DNA of 31,739 nucleotides from a bacterium (GCA_021372535.1 JAJFUH010000005.1:1-31739); one strand, 5' to 3'; positions 8,311 through 17,530 are shown, numbered from the stretch's first letter. Made by a program: numbers and translations. Notes: generated from the sequence alone by a model not told the origin.

Positions 8311-9231
8311 ATGTCAGGAAAAAAAGCGTTGATTTGTTTTACTGTGTGTTTTTCTGTCTTTATTTTTTGGGGAGCTCTTGGACATGGCCCATTCAAACGG
8401 TTTGCACTGGCTCAGAAAAAGCCCATGGATCAGCCGGATGTCGATATGTTCATGGGAAACTGGAAAGATTCGAAAATTCGGATGGAATTCGGCAAGCTTG
8501 AGGTTCGCGATATATTGACCAGGTGTACGGGCGATCCGCTCAGTCCCGGAAAAAAAGGCGCCGTGCTCACCGACATTAACGCTGTCAGCTATGCCGTCCT
8601 CAAGCCTCATGCCTCTACAAAGCCCTCAGTGCTTAAAAGCGAACAGCACATCTATTATATCGTATCGGGGAAAGGCACCATAAAAGCCGGCGCTCAAACA
8701 GCCGATCTTTTCGAGGGTATCGGCATAATCATGCCGCCGGGTATCGAGTTTACCATAAGCAATCCGGGTGACGAGCTTCTTGCCATGTACCGCATTACCG
8801 AACCGATCCCCTCCGGCTTCAGACCACGCACCACCATGGTCGTACGATCCGAGTATGACAACACGATCAGCACGAACCTGCGGAGAGGCAGCAGCAATGA
8901 CTGGCTTTTCGAGAGGGAAGATGGCCTTTCGACCCTTGTCGCCCTGAATCCGGTGATGTACGAGCCGAGATCAATGGTTCCGCCCCATGTTCATCCGGAC
9001 GATGTCGAGGAGGTGTGGATTGCGGTTAAGGGCGATCTTTTTCTCCAGGTCGGCAGCCAGCGCAGGAACTTTCCCGCCGGAACGGCATACAAAGTTCCCG
9101 CTGACAGCAGAACCCCCCATGCAAACATCAATACCGATGAAGTTTCCAAAAAACTCCTCTGGATGATGAAAGTCCCGGTTGTAACCGTTCCGGGAGGACG
9201 AAAAGAGGACGATCTCAAGGGTATTATATAA
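8311..9231 (+). CDS. Exported two-domain cupin protein
   Basis: A 306-residue protein with an N-terminal hydrophobic export segment (ALICFTVCFSVFIFWGALG). It has two cupin beta-barrels. The first (about 75-165) has KSEQHIYYIVSGKG but lacks a clear HxH pair. The second (about 195-290) has an intact metal site: H226 and H228 (PHVHPDDVEE), E233 or E234, and H270 (TPHANIN). Cupins of this kind are metal-dependent isomerases, dioxygenases or sugar-binding proteins; the reaction cannot be named. ATG 8311 is chosen because TGGAG lies 7 bases upstream; an in-frame TTG at 8287 has no ribosome site. It is monocistronic, and no neighbour suggests a pathway. Confidence 0.8.
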   Translation: MSGKKALICFTVCFSVFIFWGALGHGPFKRFALAQKKPMDQPDVDMFMGNWKDSKIRMEFGKLEVRDILTRCTGDPLSPGKKGAVLTDINAVSYAVLKPHASTKPSVLKSEQHIYYIVSGKGTIKAGAQTADLFEGIGIIMPPGIEFTISNPGDELLAMYRITEPIPSGFRPRTTMVVRSEYDNTISTNLRRGSSNDWLFEREDGLSTLVALNPVMYEPRSMVPPHVHPDDVEEVWIAVKGDLFLQVGSQRRNFPAGTAYKVPADSRTPHANINTDEVSKKLLWMMKVPVVTVPGGRKEDDLKGII

Positions 9232-9278
9232 TCCGGTTATTCAATGAGCTCATAATCATTCATCTATTGCACGTTTAT

Positions 9279-9374
9279 TGTCATTCCCGGGAACGAAGTG
9301 AATCGGGAATCCAGTATTACCGTCGCTCTGTTGCGGATGTTTTATGATGGATTCCCGTTTTCACGGGAATGACA
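9279..9374. repeat. REP/MITE-like imperfect inverted repeat
   Basis: The left end TGTCATTCCCGGGAA... CGGGAATCCA (9279-9313) is the reverse complement of the right end TGGATTCCCG... ACGGGAATGACA (9348-9374), except for a few extra bases in the left arm. About 34 bases lie between the arms. The TCATTCCCG...CGGGAATCC unit resembles REP-type sequences dispersed in many environmental genomes. It follows the cupin gene closely and could form a strong mRNA hairpin. Confidence 0.65.
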
Positions 9375-9481
9375 CCTTAATATGCGGTAATACAGATCAC
9401 AGGTTTTCCGAATAGAAATTAACTACACCACAGGAAACTGCGAGGAATACTTTCTAACCCGACCTATTCACAAAAATTTAA

Positions 9482-9626
9482 TAGAACGCGGATTTACACG
9501 GATCGGACGGATTTTCGCGGATTTTATTCTTTGTTTATTTATATTTTCAGGTGTTAATGTTTTATTAATTGTTAATGATAGTATAAATAATATGTTATAT
9601 AAATTTGTGTCTTCGTGGTTAAATAT
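9482..9626. repeat. Dispersed AT-rich intergenic repeat, copy 1
   Basis: A CGCGGATT-type module (9487-9525) is followed by a 50-base module at 9577-9626 beginning GATAGTATAAATAAT and ending in GTGGTTAAATAT. The same two modules in the same order occur at 22774-22889. The 50-base modules match at 42 of 50 positions by my alignment, without gaps. Confidence 0.6.
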
Positions 9627-9731
9627 ATTCATGAATAATCCGGGCTAATAAAAAACCGATAAATATAAAGAGCGCATTACCATCATATAAATATATTCAA
9701 TACTTTCTTTTAATTTTTGAGGTGCCGAATC

Positions 9732-10526
9732 ATGAAACCATACAGACGGACATTCCTTGCGGGTCTGGGAGGACTCGCCCTCGGTACTGTACTCGGCTCC
9801 AACGAGGCATCGACAGCGCTACCCGGTGAAATCCCGGAACTGCCATGGCCTTACGAAAAGCTCGATATCGAGGAAACCCGAAGGCAAGGTCATATGTGGG
9901 ATTATCGGACCAACTGCGCTTCGGGCGCGTTCATCGCCATTATAAGCCAGCTCCGGGAAAAAGTCGGGCATCCATGGACACTCATGCCGTTGAACCTGTA
10001 TGCGTACGGCGGAGGCGGGATTGTCGGGTGGGGAACGATCTGCGGCGCCTTGAACGGCGCCGCAGGAGCGATCAATCTTGCCGCCGGACCCGCCAATCAG
10101 GGCCGTCTCGTGAACGAACTCCTCGGCTGGTATACGGAACAACCGTTTCCGGGCGATACAGCTAACCGTTACGGTGTCGAACACACTTTTCTCGTTGCGG
10201 AATACCGCTCCGATAAAGCGCTCACCCAGTCTGTCTCAGGGTCGCCTCTATGCCATGTTTCGCTGAGCCGGTGGTGTGCCGCATCCGGACTTGCGAGCGG
10301 TTCTCCCGAAGCGGGTGAACGGTGCGCGAGATTGTGCGGAGATGTTGCTGCAAAGGCCGTGGAACTGCTCAATGCTTTCAGGGATAACACCTTCTCGGCG
10401 GTGTTTGTTCCCCGGAAGGAAACGGAACAGTGCATGAGCTGCCACCATGTCGGACCGGATGTAAAAGCCGGCAATACGACTACGGGAAAGCTCAACTGCC
10501 TGAACTGTCATGAGCCGCACCGGTAA
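9732..10526 (+). CDS. Tat-exported split-Soret-type diheme cytochrome c (C_GCAxxG_C_C family)
   Basis: A 264-residue protein with a twin-arginine signal (YRRTFLAGLGGLALGTVLG). The body has the spaced cysteines of the C_GCAxxG_C_C family, C62 (NCASG) and C104 (TICGALNGAAGA), plus further cysteines in the CHVSLSRWCAASG and ERCARLCGD stretches. The C-terminus has two heme c motifs, CMSCH (234-238) and CLNCH (256-260). This combination matches split-Soret cytochrome c of sulfate reducers, a periplasmic electron carrier of uncertain role. ATG 9732 has TGAGGTG 7 bases upstream; an in-frame TTG at 9717 overlaps that ribosome site and is unlikely. No electron-transfer partner is adjacent. Confidence 0.82.
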   Translation: MKPYRRTFLAGLGGLALGTVLGSNEASTALPGEIPELPWPYEKLDIEETRRQGHMWDYRTNCASGAFIAIISQLREKVGHPWTLMPLNLYAYGGGGIVGWGTICGALNGAAGAINLAAGPANQGRLVNELLGWYTEQPFPGDTANRYGVEHTFLVAEYRSDKALTQSVSGSPLCHVSLSRWCAASGLASGSPEAGERCARLCGDVAAKAVELLNAFRDNTFSAVFVPRKETEQCMSCHHVGPDVKAGNTTTGKLNCLNCHEPHR

Positions 10527-10687
10527 TCCGGAAAATAGAACCTGAACCGGTATCCAGACCAGAAAGAAATCGACTCATTTATTTCGATATGCAAAAATAA
10601 CTCCTTGAACCATTAAGTAAATATGATATGTTTCATTGAAAAATATCGAAAGACAACTTTTTCTATCCGGTTTCGGAGGAGGAGACA

Positions 10688-11488
10688 ATGACAATATTCC
10701 GCGCACGAAAAACAGTTTCAAAGATAACGTATCTATCCATGTGCCTTTTAATCTCCGGTGTGACATTCTCTTTTTCTGAGGAGACACCTCCCCTCAGTAC
10801 CGACCGTCCCGACCAGACAGAATCGACATCGATTACCATGCGGGGATGCTATCAGGTAGAAACCGGAGCCGTTCGCGCAGTAAACGATGATGCAACCACA
10901 ATATTTCTTCCGGGAACGCTTTTCAGAACCGGTTTATTCCGGAATATGGAACTACGGTTTGGTATTGATGGCTGGTTGATGGACAGGGACAGCGATGAAA
11001 ACGGATTCGGAGATTCCCGTCTCAGCGCAAAAATAAGATTCAAACAGGAATCCGGCCTGATACCCGAAATGGCGCTCATTCCATCGATTTCATTTCCCAC
11101 CGGGGAAAAGGGGTATTCGAGCGAGAGGTATGATCCGGAACTCCGCATGGCATTTGCCCACAGTATCAAGGACAATCTCTCACTCGGGTACAATGTTGCC
11201 GTTTCATGGTCGAGCGCGGCATCAGAATCCGGTGAAATCGCCACGCTCGCTTCTTTTCCCTGGTCGGTCTCGCTCGGGCAGGGCATTTCGGATCGTATTG
11301 GCTCGTTTACCGAGCTATACGGCGAGATTCCTATCAATTCACCCGGCGGGCCGGCAAATTCCTTCGACTGCGGTTTCACTTTCCATGTGTCTGACAACTG
11401 CCAGCTCGATCTTGAGGGCGGAGTCGGAATATCCGAGGCTGCGGACGACTGGTTCACAGGCGCGGGCGTGAGCTACAGAATTCCCTGA
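10688..11488 (+). CDS. Outer-membrane beta-barrel protein of the MetA-pathway (phenol degradation) transporter type
   Basis: A 266-residue protein with a signal peptide (hydrophobic ITYLSMCLLISGVTFSFS) and the family's hallmark start of the mature chain, LSTDRPDQTESTSITMRGCYQVETG. Alternating short amphipathic strands follow (MELRFGIDGWL, RLSAKIRFKQE, LSLGYNVAVSWSS, NCQLDLEGGVGI), and the chain ends in an aromatic-poor GVSYRIP. These proteins are predicted outer-membrane barrels annotated as putative MetA-pathway phenol-degradation transporters; real substrates are mostly unknown. GGAGGAGG precedes the ATG. It converges with the radical SAM gene, the stops being 5 bases apart. Confidence 0.8.
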   Translation: MTIFRARKTVSKITYLSMCLLISGVTFSFSEETPPLSTDRPDQTESTSITMRGCYQVETGAVRAVNDDATTIFLPGTLFRTGLFRNMELRFGIDGWLMDRDSDENGFGDSRLSAKIRFKQESGLIPEMALIPSISFPTGEKGYSSERYDPELRMAFAHSIKDNLSLGYNVAVSWSSAASESGEIATLASFPWSVSLGQGISDRIGSFTELYGEIPINSPGGPANSFDCGFTFHVSDNCQLDLEGGVGISEAADDWFTGAGVSYRIP

Positions 11489-11493
11489 ATGTT

Positions 11494-12945
11494 TCACTGC
11501 CGCCGTGTGAAATCGAGCAGGTGACCTACAACAGCCTTGGCGCCCTTTGCTATAAACTTGATGTCCGCCGGTGAACGGATACTCCTGAGGTAGCGGAGAA
11601 CATAGGACGGCTGGAGAAACGAGCGGTAGATGGAATTACACAGCTCGGTAACCTCTTCGGGGGACATGTCCGGCGTTTTGAATACCGGCGCGGTCATATC
11701 GAATTTCTCGTAGTCGGCGGAATCGAACCTCAGCCATCCGTTTTCAACAGCCTCACGGTAAAGCGGCGTTCCGGGATACGGCACGGCGACCGTGGACTGG
11801 AGCATGTCCGCCAGCCCTTCTTTCATGAGCCGCCGCGCAAGGGCGAGAGTCTGTTCGGCGTCGGACCTCGTTTCCCACGGGTAACCGACCATGATGGTGA
11901 GGTGAACCTCGAGGCCCGCTTCCTTCGCGATACGGCATCCTTTTTCGATATCTTCGACCTTCGTTCCTTTTTTGAGGCGGTCGAGCGTTTTCTGGCTCGC
12001 CGATTCCAGGCCGAGTTTCATGAGACGGAAACCGGCTTCACGCATGAGCGCCGCCCGCTGGGGATTGAGATAATCGAACCGGAAATTGATGGAAATCCGC
12101 AGCTTCCTGTTGTACCCGCGCCTGATCATTCCCTTGCAGAAACGGTCGAGCCATCCGCCCGAGGGAAACGACCCGGTATCGTCGAAAATTTCACGGACAC
12201 CGTACCGCTCGATCAGCATGCCGATTTCGTCGAGGAGTTTCTCCGGCGTGCGTGTTCTGAACGTCGGGAAAAGGGTTGTCCACGAGCAGAACGTGCACTT
12301 CGCCCAGGGACAGTCGCGTCCAGCCATGGTGTAGGTGAATGGTTCGCGCTTGTAGAGTGGTTCGCCGTAGAGACGCCACTCTGTGAGCTCACGATCGACC
12401 GGAGGGAGTTCATTCAGGTCGTGGTCGAGCCGGAACTGTCCGGTATTCTTGACAGAGCCTCCGTCCCTGTACCAGATGCCCGGTTCGAGCGCAGCACCGG
12501 TCATGATATGGTCGACAACGGAAGCGAGCAGGAAATCGTAATCTCCACCGGTAATGGCAAAATCGCACCGGCATCGCTCCATGGTTTCGCCGGGCAGCGC
12601 GGTGATATGGTCGCCCATGAGCACCACCACGGTACCGGGGAGTTCCCGCTTGATACGGTCGGCGATATCCCAGTGAAGCTTCACCACAGGGGTTTTTGTC
12701 TCCATGGCGATGAGACCGGGTTTTTCGGCGAGAATATTCTCCCACCATCGCTGACTCGTCCAGCGCCGCGCGATGCCGTCATCCCATGCGACTTCGTGCC
12801 CTTTTTCTTTCAGGAGGGTCGCCGCCGACGCGGTGACCATGGGATAGATAAACGACGGGTTGTGAAACCACTGGAACTGCCTGTTCTGTCCCAGCATCGG
12901 GGTTCCCTTACCATCGAGAGGGGGATAGCTTACGAATATTTTCAT
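11494..12945 (-). CDS. B12-binding-domain radical SAM protein
   Basis: A 483-residue cytoplasmic enzyme. Residues 1-150 form a cobalamin-binding-like Rossmann domain (MKIFVSYPPLDGKG, then VVVLMGDHITALPGE near 106-120). The radical SAM barrel (about 200-410) has its iron-sulfur motif at C212, C217 and C220 (DCPWAKCTFC), a CX4CX2C spacing rather than the usual CX3CX2C. Other family signs are MKLGLESASQKTLDRLKKG and the proline-rich VPYPGTPLYREA. Members include methyltransferases and other C-C or C-P bond-forming enzymes; the substrate is unknown. It lies 94 bases downstream of the glycosyltransferase gene on the same strand, so the pair is probably co-transcribed and the enzyme may modify a lipid or glycan. 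Confidence 0.85.
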   Translation of the reverse strand: MKIFVSYPPLDGKGTPMLGQNRQFQWFHNPSFIYPMVTASAATLLKEKGHEVAWDDGIARRWTSQRWWENILAEKPGLIAMETKTPVVKLHWDIADRIKRELPGTVVVLMGDHITALPGETMERCRCDFAITGGDYDFLLASVVDHIMTGAALEPGIWYRDGGSVKNTGQFRLDHDLNELPPVDRELTEWRLYGEPLYKREPFTYTMAGRDCPWAKCTFCSWTTLFPTFRTRTPEKLLDEIGMLIERYGVREIFDDTGSFPSGGWLDRFCKGMIRRGYNRKLRISINFRFDYLNPQRAALMREAGFRLMKLGLESASQKTLDRLKKGTKVEDIEKGCRIAKEAGLEVHLTIMVGYPWETRSDAEQTLALARRLMKEGLADMLQSTVAVPYPGTPLYREAVENGWLRFDSADYEKFDMTAPVFKTPDMSPEEVTELCNSIYRSFLQPSYVLRYLRSIRSPADIKFIAKGAKAVVGHLLDFTRRQ

Positions 12946-13039
12946 CAGGTATATAACTCCATAGTAAATAAAAAGGAAGCGGAAGAATCGGATTCCGCAG
13001 TCTTTCCTCAGCGTCAGATTCCCGGATCCCGTCCCGTTC

Positions 13040-13999
13040 TCAGTCGTGCAACTCGCGGGAGAGGAGCCCGATCATGAACCAGAAACCATAGGTGATGTGT
13101 GTCAGGAATGTTCCCGTCAGCGCACCGAGCACACCCGCCGGATTAAAGGTTCTCATGAACGAACAACCGAGCGCGAGTGCCGCGTACAAAACCATGATCG
13201 CTATCCATGCCACGAAAATCGGCAGCGAAAACCACACAGAGGCCCAGCCGAGAAAGCAGAACAGGGTGAACAGGCTCGGAACGAAATAACCCGGTTTGAG
13301 CGATGTTTCCGGGAATTTTTTCACAAAAAATCCGCGGTGAAGCGCATAGCTTTTAACCTGCCTGAGATGCCCGGAAAAAATCTCGCGGCGGTGGTGATAC
13401 ACCCTGAGACCGGGATCATATACGATCCGCTTTCCGAGGTCGTGGATCAGCTTCAGGCAGAGGATGGTGTCCTCGCCGGGCCAATAGCCGGTATCGAAAC
13501 CTCCCGCACTGATAAAGTCAGATTTACGGATGATGAGGCTCGATGTCGGATAATCGTCGACATCGCGTTTCCTACCGGGACGGTAACGGTAGGTATACCC
13601 GCCGCTCACGAGCGGGGACTCGTAAATCCAGCCCGATATCCGCCGTCTGAAATTATCCCCGGGCGGTGTCAATCCGGGACCTCCCACTGCGGCGACGGCC
13701 GGGTCATCGAAATGACGCACCGCCTTCGAGAGCCAGTCGCGCTCGGGATACGCATCATCGTCGATTATTGCAATGATCTCACCGGTTGATTCCTCCGCGC
13801 CGCGGTCACGTTTTTCCGCCGGACGCACCTTGCCGGTGGGGATAACCCGCACCGACTGATTGGGAGGAATCCATGGTTCATCGGGCAGCACGATAATCTC
13901 GAAATCGGGATAGTCAAGCTGCAAACAGTGCTCAACGCACTCGATCAGATAATCTCCCGGAACTCCGACAGCCACGATGATCGACACTTTCGGTACCAC
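13040..13999 (-). CDS. Membrane-anchored family 2 glycosyltransferase
   Basis: A 319-residue GT-A-fold glycosyltransferase. The N-terminus KVSIIVAVGVPGDYLIECVEHCLQLDYP opens the nucleotide-sugar-binding fold. The metal/sugar motif is DDD (80-82, IIDDDAYP), and the acceptor-side catalytic acid is probably D177 in PGEDTILCLKL, followed by HHRRE. Three hydrophobic segments close the protein (about 238-258, 259-283 and 287-313), anchoring the catalytic domain at the cytoplasmic membrane face. Start is GTG with AAGGAGG 4 bases upstream. It is first of a two-gene minus-strand unit with the radical SAM gene. It likely adds a sugar to a lipid-linked or cell-surface glycan. Confidence 0.87.
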   Translation of the reverse strand: MVPKVSIIVAVGVPGDYLIECVEHCLQLDYPDFEIIVLPDEPWIPPNQSVRVIPTGKVRPAEKRDRGAEESTGEIIAIIDDDAYPERDWLSKAVRHFDDPAVAAVGGPGLTPPGDNFRRRISGWIYESPLVSGGYTYRYRPGRKRDVDDYPTSSLIIRKSDFISAGGFDTGYWPGEDTILCLKLIHDLGKRIVYDPGLRVYHHRREIFSGHLRQVKSYALHRGFFVKKFPETSLKPGYFVPSLFTLFCFLGWASVWFSLPIFVAWIAIMVLYAALALGCSFMRTFNPAGVLGALTGTFLTHITYGFWFMIGLLSRELHD

Positions 14000-14422
14000 A
14001 CCACCTCCTTATGACGACATGGTACTCAATGTAGTGTAAAAACAGGGTAAAATCAACTGATTTGGGTTGGAACGGGGAATGTAAGGCACATCGATTGATT
14101 TCCATCATCCGGATAAAAAATGCGGATATTGGGTGACATCTGAAAAAAAGTGATCGCGAATGCTTCAGATGGATAATCCTGTCACTGTTGAAGCTTTCAT
14201 TCGTTTATCATGTATTAATGCTGATTCGATGATAAAACATGCCAACTGTTTTTTAAACATTGATTCCATAAAAAATTAGTATTAAACTAAGAGTATGGCG
14301 AGAAAAGTATCTTTTTCTTTGCCTCGATGATACAAAACAGTGATTCGTCTTCTTTTTCGGAAAAGTTTTCCCTCCGATTCAATATTAACACACAGAGTTA
14401 TAATAATCTGAAAGGAATTCCC
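14000..14422. other. Divergent intergenic region before the lyase locus
   Basis: This 423-base AT-rich spacer separates the glycosyltransferase (minus) from the first lyase gene (plus). A weak promoter candidate towards the lyase is TTGATT (14260-14265), 17 bases, TAAACT (14283-14288), each box 4 of 6 to consensus. No repeat or small gene was seen. An upstream in-frame ATG at 14327 exists for the lyase but has no ribosome site. Confidence 0.4.
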
Positions 14423-17400
14423 ATGAACCGGACAATGCTGATGTTTCTCGGAGCAGCCCTGCTCTGTGCGGCATGCCCCCTGCATGCCGATGTCGTGCTT
14501 GAACCGTTCACCTATACCCAGAATTTCGAGGGAAGAACGCTCGGAGCCTGGGCGTCGTACCCGCTGTGGCAGGATACTGCCTATGATCCTAATTTCAGAG
14601 TAAACGAGATCGTTCCCGGCGACCCCAACCTTTCCATCGAGGAGCGTGTGACACCCTATACGAATGTCGATAACTACGGAGGGGCGGAGAAACTCCTCGA
14701 TATGTATCTCACACCGGAATCAACGATAACGTTCAGGTATTACCTCAAGACCAACCTGCCCTCGGAGTTCTTCAAGGTCAGGCTCGCAGCCGGCAAGTTC
14801 GGGAAAGTGGACTTCACCATTCCCGATCCGCCGCTCAACCGATGGGTATGGCTCACAGTGGGTTACAACGATTTCGTCCGTGAGAACCCCTGCATAGCCG
14901 GGCATGATAAAATCAAGGTCAATGCGCTTGCAATGCTGATAAAAATACCTGATGCCGACCCCGACATGCTGTTCTATTTCTGCTTCGACGATATTACCTT
15001 CAAGGGCTCCCGTGCCATGGCATTCAAGTTCACCGAACCGGAGATGTTCAAGCTCTCCGAGTTCAAGCCCTATATACCGAAGAAACACTACTATAAAGGT
15101 GATACGTTCAATCTGTCGGGTGAATGGCCGCTTGGCGCCGATAAAGTGTCCCTCGCCGTCGTGTCATTTACCGACACAACCAATACCGTGTACACCGCCG
15201 ATCTGAGCAAAAAAGGCGAGACCTGGTCGCTCAGGCCGCTGACGCTTTCGTTCCCCGAGGGGCTCTATCTCGGCAAGCTCAAAGCCTACAGCGGTAAAAA
15301 TATGCTGTCCGATACCGAGTTCACTATCCACATCGCACCAAAGGGCATCGGCGGCAAACATCCCCGTCTTCTGTTCGACAGCGTAAAGAAACAGTGGATT
15401 CTCGACCGTCTGAAGACCGAGAAGTTTAAACAATATTACGATTCGATTCCTGAAAACGCCAAAAAACAGCGCCAGAGAATCCCCGTCGAAAGCCTCATAT
15501 ACGATCTCGACCAGTTCCCGGACGAGAACTGGCTGCCCACCTGGTCGGCATGGGGATCGCATATCTATAATACCGATTCGGCGTTCCTCTGGAATTCGCT
15601 CGCATATCAGTTCTGCGGCGACCGTGAAGCGGGAGAATATGCCAAGAACGTCCTCGTGCAGCTCTCGACATGGCCAGATTTCACCCACCCGTGGCAGACG
15701 AAGCGGGGACGGTTCAGCGAGCACCGTACCGGCTCGTGGTCGCACCGCGTGGCATTCGCATACGACTGCACCTACGACCTCATGACCGAGAGTGAACGGG
15801 CACAGGTTCGCCGGGCGCTCAAGGACTACCTCGTCAAGGGAGCGTTCAAGACGTATGTCGAGAACGACAATATCACCGCGAAAACATCGAACTGGCTCGC
15901 CATGATCACCGGTGGCTCGCTCACGCTCCAGGCCGCGATGTTCGGGGACGGCCCTGATGTGGAGTATCTCGAACCCTATTTCACCGGCACCATGATGAAG
16001 TATTACGCCTTTATCGAGCGGGTCACCGATTCGAAGGACGGCGCATGGGGCGAGGGCTTCGGATACAACAGTTACAGCTTCAACAACATGTCGTACAGCG
16101 TGCCGTCGGTCATGAACGTGTTCAATATCGATGTGGCAAAACCGCTTGACGGAACATACAAGGAATACATCTGGGCTGGGCCGGTCAAGGACAAAAAAAC
16201 GTTCTATTACGGCGATTCGGGACCCAATCTCGACGCCGACAGCTGGGCATTCCTCCTCAACCGTTTCAAAGACCCCCTCCTCAGCTGGTTCTACCATTTC
16301 CTCGAGCCGGGCAACACTCTCTGGGATGCTGTCTATGAGATAGAGAATATCCCCCAGAAAAATCCGTCCGATGAAGATCCGGTGAAGGCGTTCAGGGAAG
16401 TGGGAACCACGGTTTTCAAGAGCGGCTGGGAGCCCGATGATTTCATATTCGTCATGCGCACCGGGGCTTTCTACAACCACCAGCATATCGACCAGGGATC
16501 GTTCTGGCTTGCCGACCGGGGGAGCACCTTCTTCGAGGAACGTCACAACAGCACCTACTACGACGATCCGCTCTACCAGCCATGGTATACCCAGCCGGTC
16601 GGTCACTCAACGATTCTCATCAATGGCAACCACCAGAGCCAGCGTGTGGGAGACCACCTCGTGTTTGCCGAGGGTTTTGACGATTACGCCTTCATTTACC
16701 AGTTTCTGAACGGACAGTTCGCCGCATTCAGCTCGGGCGATATCGGCAGGCTCTACTGGGGCAAGGTCAAGGACCTCAAGCGCAATGTGCTCTATATCAA
16801 GCCGCGCACGCTTCTCATGCTCGACACCGTCGTCCCCGCCGAACGTGATGCGGATGTGACGCTTCTGTACCAGACCGCCCATCTTGAGAACATCACTGCG
16901 GGCGAAAATACATCGACCGTGAGCAAGGACGGCAACACGCTCTTCATCAGGCACCTCAATCCGGATAAAGTTCAGGCGGTCGCAGTGGAGACGCCTCACT
17001 ATCTCTATACGCTCCAGCGCGAGAAACCGCTGGTCAAGGAAGGCATGCTCACCGTGACCGCACGCACCGATCGTGTTCCCCTCGTGATGGCGAACATGCT
17101 CACCTCCACAAAAGGCGCGCAGCCCGATATCACCTCCGAAAAGGGCGACGGCTTCATGAAGGGTACGGCAGAAGGAACACCGTTCGTATTCTCGACCCGT
17201 CCCGGAATGTACTATGATACCGGCGAATTCCAGACCGACGCCGCTGCGGTCACATGGAAGGGCGATACGGTGTTCGCGGCGCTCTGTACGACCCTGGGGA
17301 AAAACGGTCAGCTTCTCCTCAAGTCGGCAGAGCCCATTACATGCGAAGTTTCAGCGGCGGGAGTGAAATACTGCCTGGCGAAGGAAAGCGCGGTGCTTTT

Positions 17401-17530
17401 CGGCGCCGATGCAAAGCCGCAGACTCTTACGGTCAACGGAACGAAGGTTACAACGATTACCTATGATTCCGCCCGCAAGGGTGTCGAGGTCAGGCTTCCG
17501 GCCGGCGAGGGCATGGTGAGCTTTAAATAG
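14423..17530 (+). CDS. Exported heparinase II/III-family protein (paralog 1)
   Basis: A 1035-residue secreted protein. Residues 1-22 are a signal peptide (cut after LHA). About 27-190 is a beta-sandwich resembling a carbohydrate-binding module; about 200-308 a second beta domain. From KHPRLLFD (about 312) to about 640 is an alpha/alpha-toroid, including TSNWLAMITGGSLTLQAAMFGDGPD. The C-terminal heparinase II/III-like beta domain has NHQHID (N685, H686, H688, D690) and a later conserved GHSTILING histidine. These are the expected metal/catalytic landmarks of lyases acting on uronic-acid polysaccharides by beta-elimination. The specific substrate is unknown. ATG 14423 has AAAGGA 6 bases upstream. 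It is the first of three paralogs in this locus. Confidence 0.85.
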   Translation: MNRTMLMFLGAALLCAACPLHADVVLEPFTYTQNFEGRTLGAWASYPLWQDTAYDPNFRVNEIVPGDPNLSIEERVTPYTNVDNYGGAEKLLDMYLTPESTITFRYYLKTNLPSEFFKVRLAAGKFGKVDFTIPDPPLNRWVWLTVGYNDFVRENPCIAGHDKIKVNALAMLIKIPDADPDMLFYFCFDDITFKGSRAMAFKFTEPEMFKLSEFKPYIPKKHYYKGDTFNLSGEWPLGADKVSLAVVSFTDTTNTVYTADLSKKGETWSLRPLTLSFPEGLYLGKLKAYSGKNMLSDTEFTIHIAPKGIGGKHPRLLFDSVKKQWILDRLKTEKFKQYYDSIPENAKKQRQRIPVESLIYDLDQFPDENWLPTWSAWGSHIYNTDSAFLWNSLAYQFCGDREAGEYAKNVLVQLSTWPDFTHPWQTKRGRFSEHRTGSWSHRVAFAYDCTYDLMTESERAQVRRALKDYLVKGAFKTYVENDNITAKTSNWLAMITGGSLTLQAAMFGDGPDVEYLEPYFTGTMMKYYAFIERVTDSKDGAWGEGFGYNSYSFNNMSYSVPSVMNVFNIDVAKPLDGTYKEYIWAGPVKDKKTFYYGDSGPNLDADSWAFLLNRFKDPLLSWFYHFLEPGNTLWDAVYEIENIPQKNPSDEDPVKAFREVGTTVFKSGWEPDDFIFVMRTGAFYNHQHIDQGSFWLADRGSTFFEERHNSTYYDDPLYQPWYTQPVGHSTILINGNHQSQRVGDHLVFAEGFDDYAFIYQFLNGQFAAFSSGDIGRLYWGKVKDLKRNVLYIKPRTLLMLDTVVPAERDADVTLLYQTAHLENITAGENTSTVSKDGNTLFIRHLNPDKVQAVAVETPHYLYTLQREKPLVKEGMLTVTARTDRVPLVMANMLTSTKGAQPDITSEKGDGFMKGTAEGTPFVFSTRPGMYYDTGEFQTDAAAVTWKGDTVFAALCTTLGKNGQLLLKSAEPITCEVSAAGVKYCLAKESAVLFGADAKPQTLTVNGTKVTTITYDSARKGVEVRLPAGEGMVSFK

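Larger units (their letters stand above)
9232..9731. other. Repeat-rich intergenic region
   Basis: This 500-base gap holds a REP-like inverted repeat (9279-9374) and a copy of an AT-rich dispersed repeat (9482-9626), both listed separately. About 9375-9481 shows nothing recognisable. No gene is seen. Confidence 0.6.

Noticed and set aside
11902-13077. Long open frame (391 codons) antisense to the radical SAM gene
   Set aside because: It is fully opposite a clear radical SAM gene, shows no recognisable motif and arises from codon bias.
14327-14422. Upstream ATG extending lyase paralog 1 by 32 codons
   Set aside because: The extension has no ribosome site and would bury the signal peptide; ATG 14423 has AAAGGA at good spacing.
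15164-16606. Long minus-strand open frame (480 codons) opposite lyase paralog 1
   Set aside because: The plus strand encodes the conserved lyase; similar shadow frames appear opposite the other lyase paralogs at matching places.
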